The notes under the pieces were generated by a model, which saw only the letters and a list, made by a program, of their open reading frames with translations, ran no database searches and was not told the DNA's origin. A stretch of DNA of 64,000 nucleotides from Rhabditoides inermis (Eukaryota; Nematoda; Chromadorea; Rhabditida; Rhabditidae), in assembly GCA_963966185.1 (NCBI GenBank), contig CAWZYM010000394.1, forward strand, positions 434,001 to 498,000, read 5' to 3'. This document shows positions 15,709 through 31,521 of the stretch, in pieces (positions within the stretch are counted from its first letter, which is position 1; every line of letters begins with the position of its first letter). Position numbers and translations under genes: made by a program.

Positions 15709-17399
15709 AAGGAACATGCAGATTGGGAAGAGATGCAACAAATTGCGGGTATATGATAATAGATCTGGGAAAGTGAGAGTGAGCGGGGCGTTGCAATTGA
15801 GATGACAAAGAGATGGAGTGGAGTGGATAGATGGATGGATGGATGGAGATACAGGGGACAAGGGGGATGAGAGCTCGAGTGGGCTCGTTATTCGACAACA
15901 CAAAAACGACGAGACATTTGAAGACATTCGAGGTAAACATGCACAAGTGGCCAAATCAGGCAGCATAAGCGGTGTGGGAGAGAAGGGAAGGGGGTGTACA
16001 GGAGTGTTGATCGACTCGTGCCTTGAGGAAAGCGAGACCGGCGATCATAATGCCCTAAGGCGATTAGGTGTCACTAGACGCCCCGGTCGCGTCAAATAAG
16101 CGCGCACACACTCTTGAAATATGAGAACACACAACACACACAACACTCTACCATCTACCAACACAAATTGAGTAACTGGTAACTGGTACATATAAACTGG
16201 TATCAAAAAGATCCCATTATCTGTAGAGTACAGAACACAATATTCACAGTTCCAGAGTAAAACTAAACACTGATTGTTATTATGAAAAAATGTGAAAAAA
16301 CAACGGATTCAGTAGTAATACAAAACGATGTTCTTGTCATACATCCGTAATGTCTTGGTAAAGCAAAAGAGTGCGGAAGTGGCGGAAAAAGCAAAAGAGA
16401 CACACACACATGATACATTACGGCGATTGTAAACAATAAACATTGAAAGAACTCGAGAGAGTGCAGGGCGGGGATGGAAATGTGTCAAGTGCGAGTGAAG
16501 CGAAAGAAACTGATCGCCGAGCGGTACTGTGCAACTGTCGAATTAGGGGTAAGTGAAAGGGAAAAGGGGAGAAGTGATCGGGGGAGTGAAATGGACGGAG
16601 GAAGCCTCTCCTCTCACCCGCAACACGACACGGGCACAACGTAGAGCTGTACCCCTCAAGGGTCGCGGGCAGACAAGGGGAGAGAGCAGGCGGATTAGAG
16701 AGACCCAGACACACTCCACACCCTCCACTCGACTCATTACAGTTTACAGGGCTGTGATTTACAGTGCGCGACAGCTGCGGGGAAGGAATGCAGGGGGTGA
16801 GATGAGAGAGGGAAGCCGACTGGTGGCAGGACTAGAAGGGGTGAAGCACCGATCAGCCGGAGGGCAAAGAAAGGGAGAGAGGGGGAGAGAGAGGGGGAGA
16901 GAGGGAGAGGACAGAGAATGGACGTTCGACAAGTGGATTACACGACTGATTATGCACGCTTTCCCACCAAGGCGGAACATCAAACGGAAGAAAGAACTGG
17001 GCAGATTCACACATTCCCATGCATGAAATATGTTTATCCGCATAATAGTATCATTTCAAATTTAACGAAAAATTTAATGTGTGACAATATAGTGTGGTAG
17101 GACAGATTAATTGTATGTGTGTGATCGCGCGCTTTGAATATGTGTGACTCGACCCGAGACAACTATACTTCACCTACTCCATCTCTCTCTCTCTCTCTGA
17201 CTAGAATAAAGTCTGATTATACGTGTCAATTGACTAAGTATGTATCATACGGACGCGATAACAAATAAGTAAGCAACTGTAAATAAGTGACTTGAGTGGG
17301 ATTTGCGTTGCATTCTCATTGGAAAACAAAGCACACATGGTAGTTGTGCAAAGTGAATGGGAGTGGCCGTAGGGCGGGGTCTGAGGAGGCGGGGCCTGC
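14700..17399. other. intergenic region between M13 gene and globin
   Basis: No exon found. Holds a (GA)n tract at 15657-15706 and purine-rich sequence. The 5' UTR exon(s) of the long M13 transcript probably lie here, because the ATG exon is preceded by an acceptor at about 14691. Confidence 0.5.
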
Positions 17400-20335
<2,936 letters not shown>

Positions 20336-20339
20336 CTGA

Positions 20340-20821
20340 AATAGCGAGGAGCGAGTGGATGAATGGATGGATGGAGCAAGGAGGGACGCAGTCCGCCCTC
20401 TCTCGGGAAAGACGCCCAATGCACTCTACAACGCGAGATACATGCGACAATAACCCCTGTCACACCACTCCGCCTCGAATTCAACATGAATACAGAATGT
20501 GTGTGAGAAGCGAGAATAGAGAGAGAGAGAGGGAGAGAGAGAGAGAGAGAGAGATATGACTTGTGGGGCCGTTGGTCGCTTCTGTTGCAAGCGCTATCGC
20601 GAGGTAAAGAAATAATTCAACGCGGAAACGAAAGCGGTGTGAAATATGAGAGAGGGGCACGGCAATGCGCAAGACGGAGCAGGAGAAGGAGAAGGAGCAG
20701 TAGGGGAATGATGACGAGCCAGAAAAGAACGTGAAGATAGAGACATCATCATCATCAGGTGATGTGCGTAATGCGAGTGGCGGAAAGTGGAGCCAGCGGA
20801 GAGGAGACACACTGTATCCTA

Positions 20822-20855
<34 letters not shown>

Positions 20856-23846
20856 CCTCCCTCTCTCTTTCCCTTCTCCTCCTCCTCTCTCTTTCTCTCT
20901 TTTTCCGCACACACTCCAAATAAGCAACAACAAGCATGTATATGGCTATTTGGGTGAATAACAGCCAGGTGGCGGCCTATGGAAAGCGGGCGGTACTCAC
21001 GAAGAACGGGAGAAGAAGAGGAGAAGGAGAAGGAGGGGAGAGTATGGATTGCGGATTAACAAGTGGAGGTGGCATTGACATGAAACAAGAAAGGTTTCGA
21101 GATGGGGCGAACTCGCATCATCGGGCACAATTCGAGACGGCAGCCGAAAAAGATGATGGCATAGATGGGAAGAGTGGACGGGGATTGCAGCGGATTAATA
21201 TGCCTCAGCGTGAATCCCCCGGAAGGCACTCTCCCACAACCACACGCTATTCCACTCGCTCTCCAGTCTGCGCGCTCTCCCAGCACTGCGCTCTCTCGGC
21301 GGAGATATGTCTTTCTCACTCCACCCCCCCCCCCCTTAACAGATGATAATGCGATGGGCTGGACACTACTTATAACAACTTCAGATGAAGTCGAGATTTC
21401 ACACAATTTACCTTTTTACAATCTCACAAAAAATCTTTTCATGATTGTGCTTGGGGAACAGAAGAAGAGAGCCGGGGCGATTGAACCTTTTTGTCACACG
21501 AGGCAATTGTAGCACGGTTGCGTGCAGAAAAGAGAATCTGAGAGCACAAAAAAGATTAGAGCAGAAATGTGACTACATTCATTCATTGAGATAGTGCAGA
21601 GAGATTGGAGAGGGAGAAGGGATAGAGAAGGAAAGGAGTGTAAACGAGAGTACGACATCCAACTACCCTAATTCCACTCCATAAATTTCTCCCGCCCAAA
21701 TAAATTTAATGAAATTTCCGGCTGCATTTTTGCGGCTGTGTATGTCCTTTCAAGTAGTTTCTCACCTTCATTTAAAACAATTGTATAAACGAGAATAACG
21801 CGTAAACGATGAAGCATTTTGTGAAGAACTATTATTCTTCAGAGTACAGAAATTGTAGGCTACAGACTGAGGAAGAGGAGTGGATGGTGATCACAAATCA
21901 AGTAATGGAATGAAAGGGGAGGGAAAGGCGCCTCCGATCACCCCCGAGATCCCACGATAGAGTCATCGAAACCGCGAAAGCCGAGCGGAAAAACGGCAGG
22001 CTCGCATGGTTCGAATTGAAGAGGACTACACGCGAGAGAGTGCGCGGAGAGAGGAGAGACAGACATGTAGAGCAGCTTACCAGGCGGAACATCAAACACT
22101 CGAAGACAACTTGAGATATCAGCCACGCCGACAAGAGAAGAAGACTCGCTCAAGCGAGTAGACGCGCTAATGAGAAGACATGCCTTTCAGTGAGAGTAGC
22201 AGGGGAGAAGTCGCGCGGAGCAGTGCTGGAGCAATATGGTGTGGGTACACTGCTCCGCCACAGCTATCCTCACGCGTTTAATCCTATCACTGCACTTTCT
22301 CTCTGCGCGCTCGCAGAATAGCACACTCTCTGCGTCAGATTCGGAAATGGGCAATTACCGAAATAACGTAGAGGGAAAGAACGGGGCGACAACAAGCGAC
22401 GAGCCGAAACAAACAACAACGAGAATGCGGGACGGACACGGCACTCTGCTAATGAAAGGTACACCGAGTGACAGGGGACAGGGAGGCAGAAGACGGGAGA
22501 GAGACGACGAGGCTCGACCCACAACCCGGCAGGAACTCATCCAGTATGCTCCCACCCCACGGGATAATAGAGGAGCGAGAGAGCGACGAGAGAGCGTGGA
22601 CAGGGGAGAGGAGCAGACAGGGAGTCAAGTCATTCCCGCATTCCAGGCCACTACAGAATCGGCATAGCATAACAGCTCACTCGGATAGAGATCTAGAAGC
22701 ACGCGAGAAATGGCAGAGAAAGGGCAGGGAGGAGTAGGAAGATGAGGAGGAGGAGGAGAAGGAGGAGGAGGAGAAGGAGGAGGAGGAGGAGGAGGAGGAG
22801 GAGAGAGACAGCTCATTACATAATAAGATTACTCGAACACACACGCGCCATATATTGATAAACATATAAGTGTGGATACAAGTGGGAGAGAGAACAGAAT
22901 GAGGGAGAGAGATAGAGAGAGGGGGAATGGAGGGGGAATGGAGGAAGAGAGAGGCCCGGAAGGAAGGAGGAATGTTGTGTATTTCTCGGGACGCGGCCAT
23001 GTCTCCACGGAAGGAGAGAGAGAGGGAGAGGGGGGCTAAGTTTAGCGTGAGGTCAGGCCTCTCTGACGTCACTGGACGAGGAAGATGCATCTGGACAGAA
23101 GCCCCCAGGGGAAACCCGCCTCTGCCTCTCTGCCCACCCCAATGACTCTCTCGCCGTCTCTGCTCTCTCGCGGGTTATGAAGTGAGTGTGGCGGCGTGAG
23201 CAGATGCAATGAGGCGTGCGCTCATTCTGGGTGGAGCTGCCTGACCGAGTAGCTGACATTGACATCAGGCCGGCCAGCGCACCGCCAAAAAGTGTGCACG
23301 CGCGAGACAGTCACTTTTATTCCACACATCCCAAATCAGCACGTGTATCAGTGGTGAAACAAGAACGTTTGGCATTCTTTCGTGTGCGCGCCGCGCTCTG
23401 TGTGAGTGGGGTGGGAGAGAGAGAGAGAGAAAGCGGCGATTCGCAATTAGGTTGGGAAAGTGGATTTGTAGTACAGATACCGGCATTCGAGATACAAATC
23501 GGAGACTGTACGTGTTTGCATGTGGCAAAAAGCAGATCGGGTGACGGGGCGGATGCAGAATCTTCGCAGCCAGCTATTTTCAGAGAGCGAGCATGGAGGT
23601 GAATAGAAAGTGCTTGAACTCGAGTTTTGAGAAGAGCATCGGTAGTGAGTGAGAGAGCAAGCAACCGTTGATCTACCGTCGGCAGACCACTCAACTATCT
23701 GCGCACAACAAATACAACGTGTATTCGTTTATACAAGTAGCAATCTCGACTCACCAGGCGGCTCGGCTGAATAGTACTGAATGGGTGCACTGATGCAGCT
23801 TGAATTGTATTCAATCAACCTTCACCACGTCTCTCCCCTCTCCTCC

Positions 23847-23892
<46 letters not shown>

Positions 23893-23901
23893 TTAAGGCG
23901 T
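20340..23901. other. gene-poor, purine-rich region upstream of globin
   Basis: I see no supported gene. Contents: (GA)n at 20518-20556, (CT)n at about 20824-20853, a GGA/GAA-rich tract at 22740-22805 and (CT)n at 23853-23892. Long ORFs here are purine-run artefacts. The start of the globin exon at 20335 is preceded by an acceptor (TTTCAG at about 20336-20341), so it is either trans-spliced or has a spliced 5' UTR. Confidence 0.5.
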
Positions 23902-25261
23902 GGCCAGAGTGGATTCTGACCCCTCAGAAAAGCTATTATTACCCCTCAGAATGCAATTTTACCCCTCAGAATGACTCAAAGAATATGTGTGAGAATGGGC
24001 TCAGAATGCGATTTCGCCCTCAGAATAGCCCTCAGAATGGCTTTGAGAGGAATTGTGCTGCGAATATGATCTGGGTCTCGGAACGAACTCCCTTATTAAC
24101 AAATGTCTGACTGCTGGCAACTTGCCCTGCCCGACTTGCGGCGGGAAAACAGCTGATCTCATGATGACAATGAAACTTGCTTGAATTTTGTTATTTTTTC
24201 ATCGTTTTTCGAGATTCTTTTTGTTTTCTTGTTTTAAGTAGCACAATAATGTACACTATATGTTGTTTGAATAACGTTTCATTGCGATTTTGCCATATTT
24301 CGCATGTTTTTTGAAGATGCTCGGATTCTGTGTCATTTTGTGCTGATTTCACTGAAGAAAGCAAAAACAAGTTTCATCGAGCCGTCTCGCTGTCTTGTCT
24401 GTTTCAATACGTTTCATGTCTATTTTTGTACTACCTCACTTCACTTTTTCAGGAGCAATCGATGATCGATCGATATTCGAAGGACCACTCTTAGTTGAAT
24501 CGATGGATGGATCCAAGGCACCAAGACAACAACAAAATATGAATATGAACCATCTCGAATTGTTTCATAAATTTATTAGTATGCAAATGACCAGTCTGAG
24601 AACTGCGGTAATTTATACATTTATGATGTGATGGTTGTCGTCGTTCTTGAATATCTTGTTTCCTTTTGTTTTTGGTTCTTCCCATCCAATAGATCGATTA
24701 TCGATTGCTCCTGAAAAAGTGAAATGAGGTAGTACAAAATAGACATGAAACGTATCGAAACAGACATGACAGCGAGACGGCTCGATGAAACTTGTTTTTG
24801 CTTTCTTCAGCGAAATGAGCACAAAATGACACAGAATTCGAGCATCTTCAAAAAACATGCGAAATATGGCAAGAATCGCAATGAAAAGTTATTCAAACAA
24901 CATATAGTGTTCATTATTGTGCTACTTAAAACAAGAAAACAGAAAGAATCTCGAAAAACGATGAAAAAATAACAAAATTCAAGCAAGTTTCATTGTCATC
25001 ATGAGATCAGCTGTTTTCCCGCCGCAAGTCGGGCAGGGCAAATTGCCAGCAGTCAGACATTTGTTAATAAGGGAGTTCGTTCCGAGACCCAGATCATATT
25101 CGCAGCACAATTCCTCTCAAAGCCATTCTGAGGGCTATTCTGAGGGCGAAATCGCATTCTGAGCCCATTCTCACACATATTCTTTGAGTCATTCTGAGGG
25201 GTAAAATTGCATTCTGAGGGGTAATAATAGCTTTTCTGAGGGGTCAGAATCCACTCTGGCC
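23902..25261. mobile_element. foldback (palindromic) transposon-like element, 1.36 kb
   Basis: Two arms, about 23902-24475 and 24688-25261, are reverse complements of each other with no net indel (position sums stay at 49163) and only scattered mismatches, separated by a 212-bp spacer. The outer end of each arm carries about six copies of a CCCTCAGAATG-like decamer; the ends are GGCCAGAGTGG...CCACTCTGGCC. I find no transposase. A clear target-site duplication is not visible; short TTA or TTTA matches flank it. This is a non-autonomous foldback element by structure. Confidence 0.8.
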
Positions 25262-25709
25262 GCTACTTTATTTCTCTTTCTCACCCTCTCACTCCCTATT
25301 CGCCTGTTATCCTTCCGCCTGTCAGCTCTTTCGAGTGGAAGCTTTCCCTCTTGAGCGTGTTTTCAAGTAGTTCGGAAGAAACGCACGTGCCATAAACATA
25401 TCATCACAACACTCACTTCCCAGCCAACAAACACACAACTACTACTTTGAATAACCGAAACGGCGAGTTTATTTGCAAAGTGCACGAGTGAGTGAGAGGA
25501 TGTGCGAATGAGAGAAGAGAGAGAAGAGAGAGAGAGATGAGGGAGAGAGAGAGAGAGGAGGGAGAGGAGGGAGAGGAAGATGGTGACAGGCGGGTATTTG
25601 TGGCACATCGTCGGAAGTGCGACAGCGGGAAGTCAATCAAGAGAGGACTCGCACACCGGAAGGTCGTGAGAAGGGGGAGAGGGAGGGGAGGCTGGGTGGT
25701 CCGCGCACC
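25262..25709. other. downstream flank of Cys-rich gene
   Basis: Nothing supported except a GA-rich tract at about 25510-25580. Confidence 0.4.
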
Positions 25710-26165
25710 TCATCGGGCCGCCGTCTTGGGTCCGATAGCAGGCTGCTCTCCCACTGCATCGAACTGCGACTTGAACTTGGCGTAGACAATCTGCTTGAAC
25801 ATCTCGTAGCATTGGCCCTGCAAGGACAAGGAAGCATGAGGGAGTGGAGTGGGTGCATACCTCGAATCCCTGCACCTTGGAGCGGAATTCGCCCGACACA
25901 CATATCTGGTTGAAGACGCGAGTGATGAAGGCGGAGCACTGCAATCACATGGCACCCTCTTCCACCTGCTTCTTCCACCTCACCTGCTGACAGCTCCCAT
26001 CGAAACAGTGGAAGGCGCAGTCGTGCCGCAGACAGTGGTTGATCTCAAACACGCCATTTTCTACCAACGGTTTACCAAAACACCTGTGTGATGTTTGTGG
26101 ACGAAGCAGCAACGCACTCGGACGCGCAGTTGACCAATTCGTGGCACTCAACTGGAAGGAACACG

Positions 26166-26217
<52 letters not shown>

Positions 26218-26638
26218 CTTGCTCTCTCACCCACCGCCCTCCTCCCTCTTGTTGCCGGATAGCACATCGACTAGTTGTTCCTTGCTCGACTGGCATAGGG
26301 GGCAGCGGGAGCACTCATCCACACAGCCCGCAGAGAAGATGCAGCCGTAGTCCACTCCCTATACTCTCTTTCTTCATCACACCTTTCATTGCCACCTCAC
26401 CGAATCAAGAATGTTGTACAGCTCCTTGTCGATCGTATCCGCAGAGTACTTCGAAAACTTCTCGGACAGCATGTCGAGCTATGAAAAAAGATGATAATCA
26501 ATCTTTGTATCACACACTTACCTGCACACATCCGGCCTTAATAGAACACTGTAGCAGTTCTCTGCACTGTTTGTTCACCAACTTTGCAGGCAATGCGAGA
26601 GGAACCAATGAGAGCAGGAGTAGGCTACGAACAAACAT
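25710..26638 (-). CDS. secreted cysteine-rich protein, 210 aa, unrecognised family
   Basis: Seven exons in coding order: 26522-26638, 26401-26478, 26235-26358, 26084-26151, 25984-26043, 25861-25938, 25710-25817; phases agree. A clear signal peptide (MFVRSLLLLSLVPLALPA) is followed by a mature chain with about 20 Cys, in clusters such as KQCRELLQCSIKAGCVQ, DECSRCPLC and CLRHDCAFHCFDGSCQQC. One N-glycosylation site (NIT) is present. No catalytic motif is seen. It stands head-to-head with the next gene (360 bp between starts). The intron 26152-26234 holds a (CT)n tract. It could be a diverged relative of the two plus-strand neighbours, but I cannot align the cysteines by eye. Confidence 0.75.
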
Positions 26639-26997
26639 GCTGGAAACTGGTGTAGGGGAGAAGTATTCCGCAACAATGGCGCAACGATGTGTTGTGAAAG
26701 TGAAAGAGCTGGGGATGGTCGGGGCGGGGATCGAGTAGGGAGTTCGCTCCAGATCCCGCTTGCATAAGAAACAGGCGTCCATCCAATCCACGCAGCCCCC
26801 ACCCCCCCCCCCCCATCAATCATATTCTCGCGTGTAGCAAACCATACCCCCACAAACTTGATCCCGAGTCCTATCAACTATTGACGTGACCAAAGCTCTT
26901 ATCTGATTTCACGGAGTCGGCTTATGGGATTACTTCCGGCGAATGATATGAAACTGGGAATATAAGAAGGAGGGGGTGAGTGCAAGCATTAGCCGGG

Positions 26998-27954
26998 ATG
27001 ATGCGATCAGTGTTCGTGTTGGCAGGTGGGTGATGTCTGTGCTTCGAGTGACGTGTCCTCTCCAGCACTCATCGAAGCTGCGACCGCTAATTGCTCGGCT
27101 GCCGACATCAAGGCTGTCGACCAGTGCTATGCAACCTATATCAGCCAACTGGGGGTAATGCGTGAAACCACTACGAGGTAAAGAAAGTGAAAGGATTTCA
27201 GATCAACATGGTGAACACGTTGCCCTCGTATGTCGACTATATCACTGCCAAGACGGTGCTGGTCGATCAGGATGGAGTAACGGGAGTACAGGAGATCTGC
27301 GGGTGGGCAGTTGATTGCGATGCTTTCTCACATCCCTTTCAGTTATTTCACCACACTCTTCTCGTGTCTGTCCGCCTACCCTTGTCTCTCGGTGGCTGAC
27401 TACTCCCAGATCACCTCTTCCACCACAGACGCTGTCGAGTACTGGATCGACCTAGCCACTTCCAAGTACCAGTGCGGAGACGGATATCAGCGTAAGTGAT
27501 TGAACGCATACGTTGTGACTATAAACAGATAATGAATAATGTCTATAAATAGATGATTGTGGTTCATGGAAGCTCTTTGAGTGTACCAGCGTGAGGTGTA
27601 CTGTATGCACGCGTGTCGCCGGGAGAAGATGGCCGAGCTGCAGAAGTGTTCGAGTGACATGAGGAATACGATCAATGGAGGAGGAGATCGGTGCAAGTGA
27701 GCCCACCGCACCCCACTCCCATCCACATCCACTGCAGGGCATACAACGTGTTCGCGTCCTGTGAGGCCTCCATCTACACTGGCTGCTGTGACTCGGGCGC
27801 TGGAGCCTTCACATGCAACAGCATCCGCAGCGGATTCGTCGTTGGTAGGAAGTGATGTGTAATCGTCAATCAATAATCTTCAGGCGATCCGTCGTGTGCG
27901 GCGAACCTCACTCAGTGTCCCTCTTCTCTCAACCTCAGGGCCACCCGGTTGTAA
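26998..27954 (+). CDS. secreted Cys-rich protein A, 219 aa (DUF19/T20D4.11-like?)
   Basis: Seven exons: 26998-27025, 27066-27154, 27202-27302, 27343-27491, 27582-27696, 27738-27844, 27884-27954 (28, 89, 101, 149, 115, 107, 71 nt). A short signal peptide (MMRSVFVLAALIEAATA) precedes a Cys-rich chain with NCSAADIKAVDQCYA, EYWIDLATSKYQC, REVYCMHACRRE, RCKAYNVFASCEASIYTGCC. Its closest relative is the gene at 29720-30818. The arrangement resembles nematode T20D4.11-like (DUF19) secreted proteins; this is a memory-based guess. A TATA-like AATATAAG lies near 26959 and a poly(A) signal AATAAA at 27976. Confidence 0.82.
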
Positions 27955-27975
27955 ACCTGTAAACACTAAACTCCC

Positions 27976-27981
27976 AATAAA
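27976..27981 (+). terminator. poly(A) signal AATAAA
   Basis: Canonical hexamer 21 nt after the stop codon of Cys-rich gene A. Confidence 0.7.
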
Positions 27982-28254
27982 GACTCATCCATGGTTGCTG
28001 TGTTTTCCGGATCCAATGTTGTGTAGTTTATTGCAAAAAAGATAATTGATTTCTTATAATGTCGAAAAGACAGACTGCTACTGTCTGGACTATAACACAA
28101 TTCGTGAGCATGGGTACGATGCTTATTGGATTGGGTAGAACACATGCAAATCGCAGGGATACGGACCGACGACGGGGGCTGCTGTGCCTCCCGATCATCT
28201 TATTGTATCTCCTTCTCTTATCCCGTGTTATCACCAAAATTCATATGAATAAAC

Positions 28255-28288
<34 letters not shown>

Positions 28289-29140
28289 CGTTTCCATGTT
28301 GATAAATCAATAACACATTTTGGTATGGTGATTGATGTTCGAAAAGACATGACGTGTTTAAAATCACGTTATGTTATGCAGCGTACCTCACGCAGTTTGA
28401 AGTGAGTCGTTTTGTTGTTTTGTGCTTGGGGGAAGAATGATTGGGTGTTGAGTTGAGTGGCTCTCCTTGTTTGCTCCCGTTCTCTCTTTCTCTCAATCTT
28501 CTCCTCTACTAGCCGAACATCTGTTTTTGGATAGTCAGGGACATCCATAAACATATGCAAGTGATAAACATGTACTATAAAATGCATTGAATATTGAATG
28601 TATGATTTTTTCCGTGCCTGATCGTTTCTCACTGAATCTACGATTTAACTGCCTCGGAGAACTTGCGTATTTATATTTAGACTCTCACGGGAAATCGTCC
28701 TTCACTGGACGTTATTGACTCTACAACTACATATCCGTCTCGCATTCCACGCTGTCCCCGAGTTGTGCTTACACGTCGGAATGGAGTGGAACTTGCACTG
28801 CCACACTAACATAGAAAGAACCAAATCGTTGAGTCTGACTGCCGTATCCGTCGCTACACTCGTACTTGATCATTTCGAGGGTTTCCAGTTCACATACAGA
28901 GAAGGAAAAGAGAAGGGAGGAGTCGGATTTTCTGAGGACACGGTAATGAGTGCAGGACATCGGAAAGGAAAATTCTGAACAAAGAATTCGACTGTAAAAA
29001 GTTTTGAGTCTGATATTATCTTTGTGCTTTGTGTGTTCCTTTGTGTGATCTGTGTGCAAACCGATCTACATTCAGTTTGCACACAGCAACGATTATCTCT
29101 CAAACTATAATTCATCCATAAACTAACTATTTGAATTTTT
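27982..29140. other. intergenic, with (TA)n at 28256-28280
   Basis: No gene recognised; a short TA microsatellite is visible. Confidence 0.5.
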
Positions 29141-29456
29141 TTAGGGGGGAGTGTACACTCTGAATTTCGAAGTTAAGTTAGCACCGGTATGTGAAAATAT
29201 GATGAAAACAATGCAGTTTGCCAGTATAACTATTTGTTGAAAATGCCGGCAAGTCGATACAAATTGAGCGCAAAATGTGTCAAAATGCAGAAATTGGTGC
29301 CAATTGGTGCCAATTTTCAATGTTCAACACAACTTTTCACAGACTTAAAGGTATCTCCGACACATAGTTGTATTGGCAAAAGTGCATTATTCTCATCACA
29401 TTTTCACATCCTAGTGCTAACTCAACTTGGAAATTCAGAGTGTACACTCCCTTAAA
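29141..29456. mobile_element. MITE with ~60-bp terminal inverted repeats
   Basis: Left end GGGGGGAGTGTACACTCTG and right end CAGAGTGTACACTCCC pair, and the similarity continues inward through GAATTTC, AAGTT and GTTAGCAC to GTGAAAAT. TA dinucleotides flank both ends, as in Tc1/mariner-type insertions. It is about 316 bp long and has no coding capacity. Confidence 0.7.
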
Positions 29457-29719
29457 ATTTCATGCAGTACGTAAAATCAAAATTAGTAAGATTATATCTT
29501 TGATCTCCGTACTGTATTGAGTTCCGAAATCACGTTGCTTTCGTCTGCAGTGATGTTGTGATAAGTGCTAATCTGCTAATCAGTATCCTTGCTCTCTCTC
29601 GAGCAGCGGATCCAGCGTAGTGGCTGACATGATGACTAGAGGGATCAACCCCGCACCCCAACCCCAGATAAGCAACACTATATATGGACAATGCGCAGTC
29701 TCCATGCAACTTGTCGCAA

Positions 29720-29904
29720 ATGCTTCGCTACATCTGTCTGTTCGGTGAGCGAAGATTTGATCTAATAACAATGACTGATTGCAATGTGTTCAGCCTTGAT
29801 TGGCGCGGCTGCTGCCTCTGGATGCACGGATGCTGACATGAAGGCTATCGGACAGTGCTATGCACCCTGGTTCGGAGCATATGGAGTGAGAAGAGAAAGA
29901 GAGA

Positions 29905-29952
<48 letters not shown>

Positions 29953-30818
29953 AAGAGAGAGATGAGAGATGAGAGATGAAAGAGAGAGAGGGATGAGATA
30001 TGAGAGATACTTGTTCAGTTCAACATCACGGATACGTTCCCCGCCTACTGGGACTTCCACATTGTCCGCAAGACCTGGATCAAGGACAACGGAATCAATG
30101 CACAGCCCTACATCTGCAAGTGAGTGACTATTCGAGTTTACAATCACACATCCACATCCTGACCTATGTTCCTATGTATGCCCTTATTTGTAGGATCGGC
30201 GGTGCTCTGGCCGACTGCATGGCGCAGATCCAGTGCGCCGGTCCCATCGAATACAAGCACTTCGGACTCAACTCCTCGGACGCATCCGACTACTGGGTGG
30301 ACCTCGCTGTCACGCGGTACCAGTGCAAGGACGCATACAACCGTGAGTGAAGGAGGGGGAGAGGAGAGGAGAGGGTGTGTGTTGCAGTGCTGATCAAGGA
30401 GCTGTACTGCATGGCTTCGTGCCGCGACGCAAACATCGCCATCCTGGACAAGTGCGAGGCGGACATGGGCAACACCATCAAGCACCTCGGCGACAGGTGC
30501 AAGTGAGTGTCGCAGCCATGTGTTGTCCACTCTGATGTTCCCTTGCAGGGCGTACAACACGTTCATGTCGTGTCAGGCTGCGGTGTACATTGGCTGTTGT
30601 GACACTGGAGCGGCCCAGCTGGTCTGCGGAACGGACCGCGCCGGCGTCAACGCAAGTCAGTACACTTCACCTCCCAGTTATCCGCTTATTGTTCTTGTTC
30701 ATACACATATATTACTCTTTCAGCGGACCCGTCTTGCTACCACGAGGGCCGCCTCGCGACCTGCAACTACGCGCCCGATCACGCATTCGCCCAGCTCACC
30801 CGCGGAGCACGGTTCTAA
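29720..30818 (+). CDS. secreted Cys-rich protein B, 227 aa (paralogue of A)
   Basis: Seven exons: 29720-29744, 29794-29885, 30019-30119, 30194-30342, 30388-30502, 30549-30655, 30724-30818 (25, 92, 101, 149, 115, 107, 95 nt). Exons 3-6 have the same lengths and phases as in gene A. Signal peptide MLRYICLFALIGAAAA; then GCTDADMKAIGQCYA, DYWVDLAVTRYQCKDAYN, IKELYCMASCRDAN, RCKAYNTFMSCQAAVYIGCC. The Cys pattern is shared with A, plus a C-terminal extension ending LTRGARF. A TATA-like TATATA lies at about 29678. The second intron contains a (GA)n tract (29905-29950). Extracellular role unknown. Confidence 0.85.
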
Positions 30819-30934
30819 ACAACACATTTATTTGTTTGTACATTTATTCAAACGCATAAAACTTATCAGTGTGTGAAAATGTTCTGTTTACATCAGTTTG
30901 GGATCGGTTTGCACCATAACAGTGCCAGAGGGGT

Positions 30935-31137
30935 GAGATTTGTCACATTCAGTTGGATATTGTATGGCAGAGAAATGTAGTTGTAGAGACTGTTCACAAC
31001 GGAACCAGGAACAAATATAAGGTAACACATGATATCTAATCTATGACGTCACTTTTTTCGTTGAGATGGCATGTCCGTTGCTTATTCTAAAAAATACTAC
31101 GTGTACTATCATCCACTGTTTTAGTATCTATTTCTGA
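30935..31137 (+). pseudogene. diverged copy of the 34219-34470 fragment gene (left outer arm)
   Basis: Two exon-like blocks (to 31021, and 31066-31137) match, in inverse orientation, the blocks at 34219-34470: VWQRN, VVVETVHNG, a donor AAG/gtaacacatgat, then MACPLLILKNTT against MKCPLFILKDAT. Relative to the other copy it lacks about 7 nt before WQRN, which shifts the frame, so this copy is likely broken. Function unknown. Confidence 0.5.
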
Positions 31138-31452
31138 TGTTGGTGATTACTGTATTGCAATGATTTGAGCCAGAGAAGTGTTCACATCAATCAACGACAA
31201 AAATGAATGCCCTGGAATGTATTTTTCATGTGTTTTTCCCTCGAATTGAACGTTCAGCTCACACTGCCGCAGGCTGCGAACTACGGTAGAAAATAGACCC
31301 GCCCCTTTGCATCGCATACATGTTTGTTGTGAAAGCGTGTCAGTAACGTTTTTCGAACTAAACTACATATAAAACAAGAATTTGGGGGTATATATGTGTG
31401 TATCATTCATGGTAGCTCATTCTCGATCTCTCTCAATGCAATTACAACTAAG
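31138..31452. other. diverged part of the inverted duplication
   Basis: No gene seen. It lies between the fragment gene and the start of the near-perfect palindrome arm. Confidence 0.4.
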
Positions 31453-31521
31453 TGCGGAAGTAACGAACGATTGAAGTGCAAGTGTTTATTGTTTTTGACT
31501 TTTCGTGTAAGAATGAACTGC

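Noticed and set aside
22236..22667. 143-aa plus-strand ORF.
   Set aside because: Purine-run artefact rich in Arg/Glu with no signal, domain or splice context.
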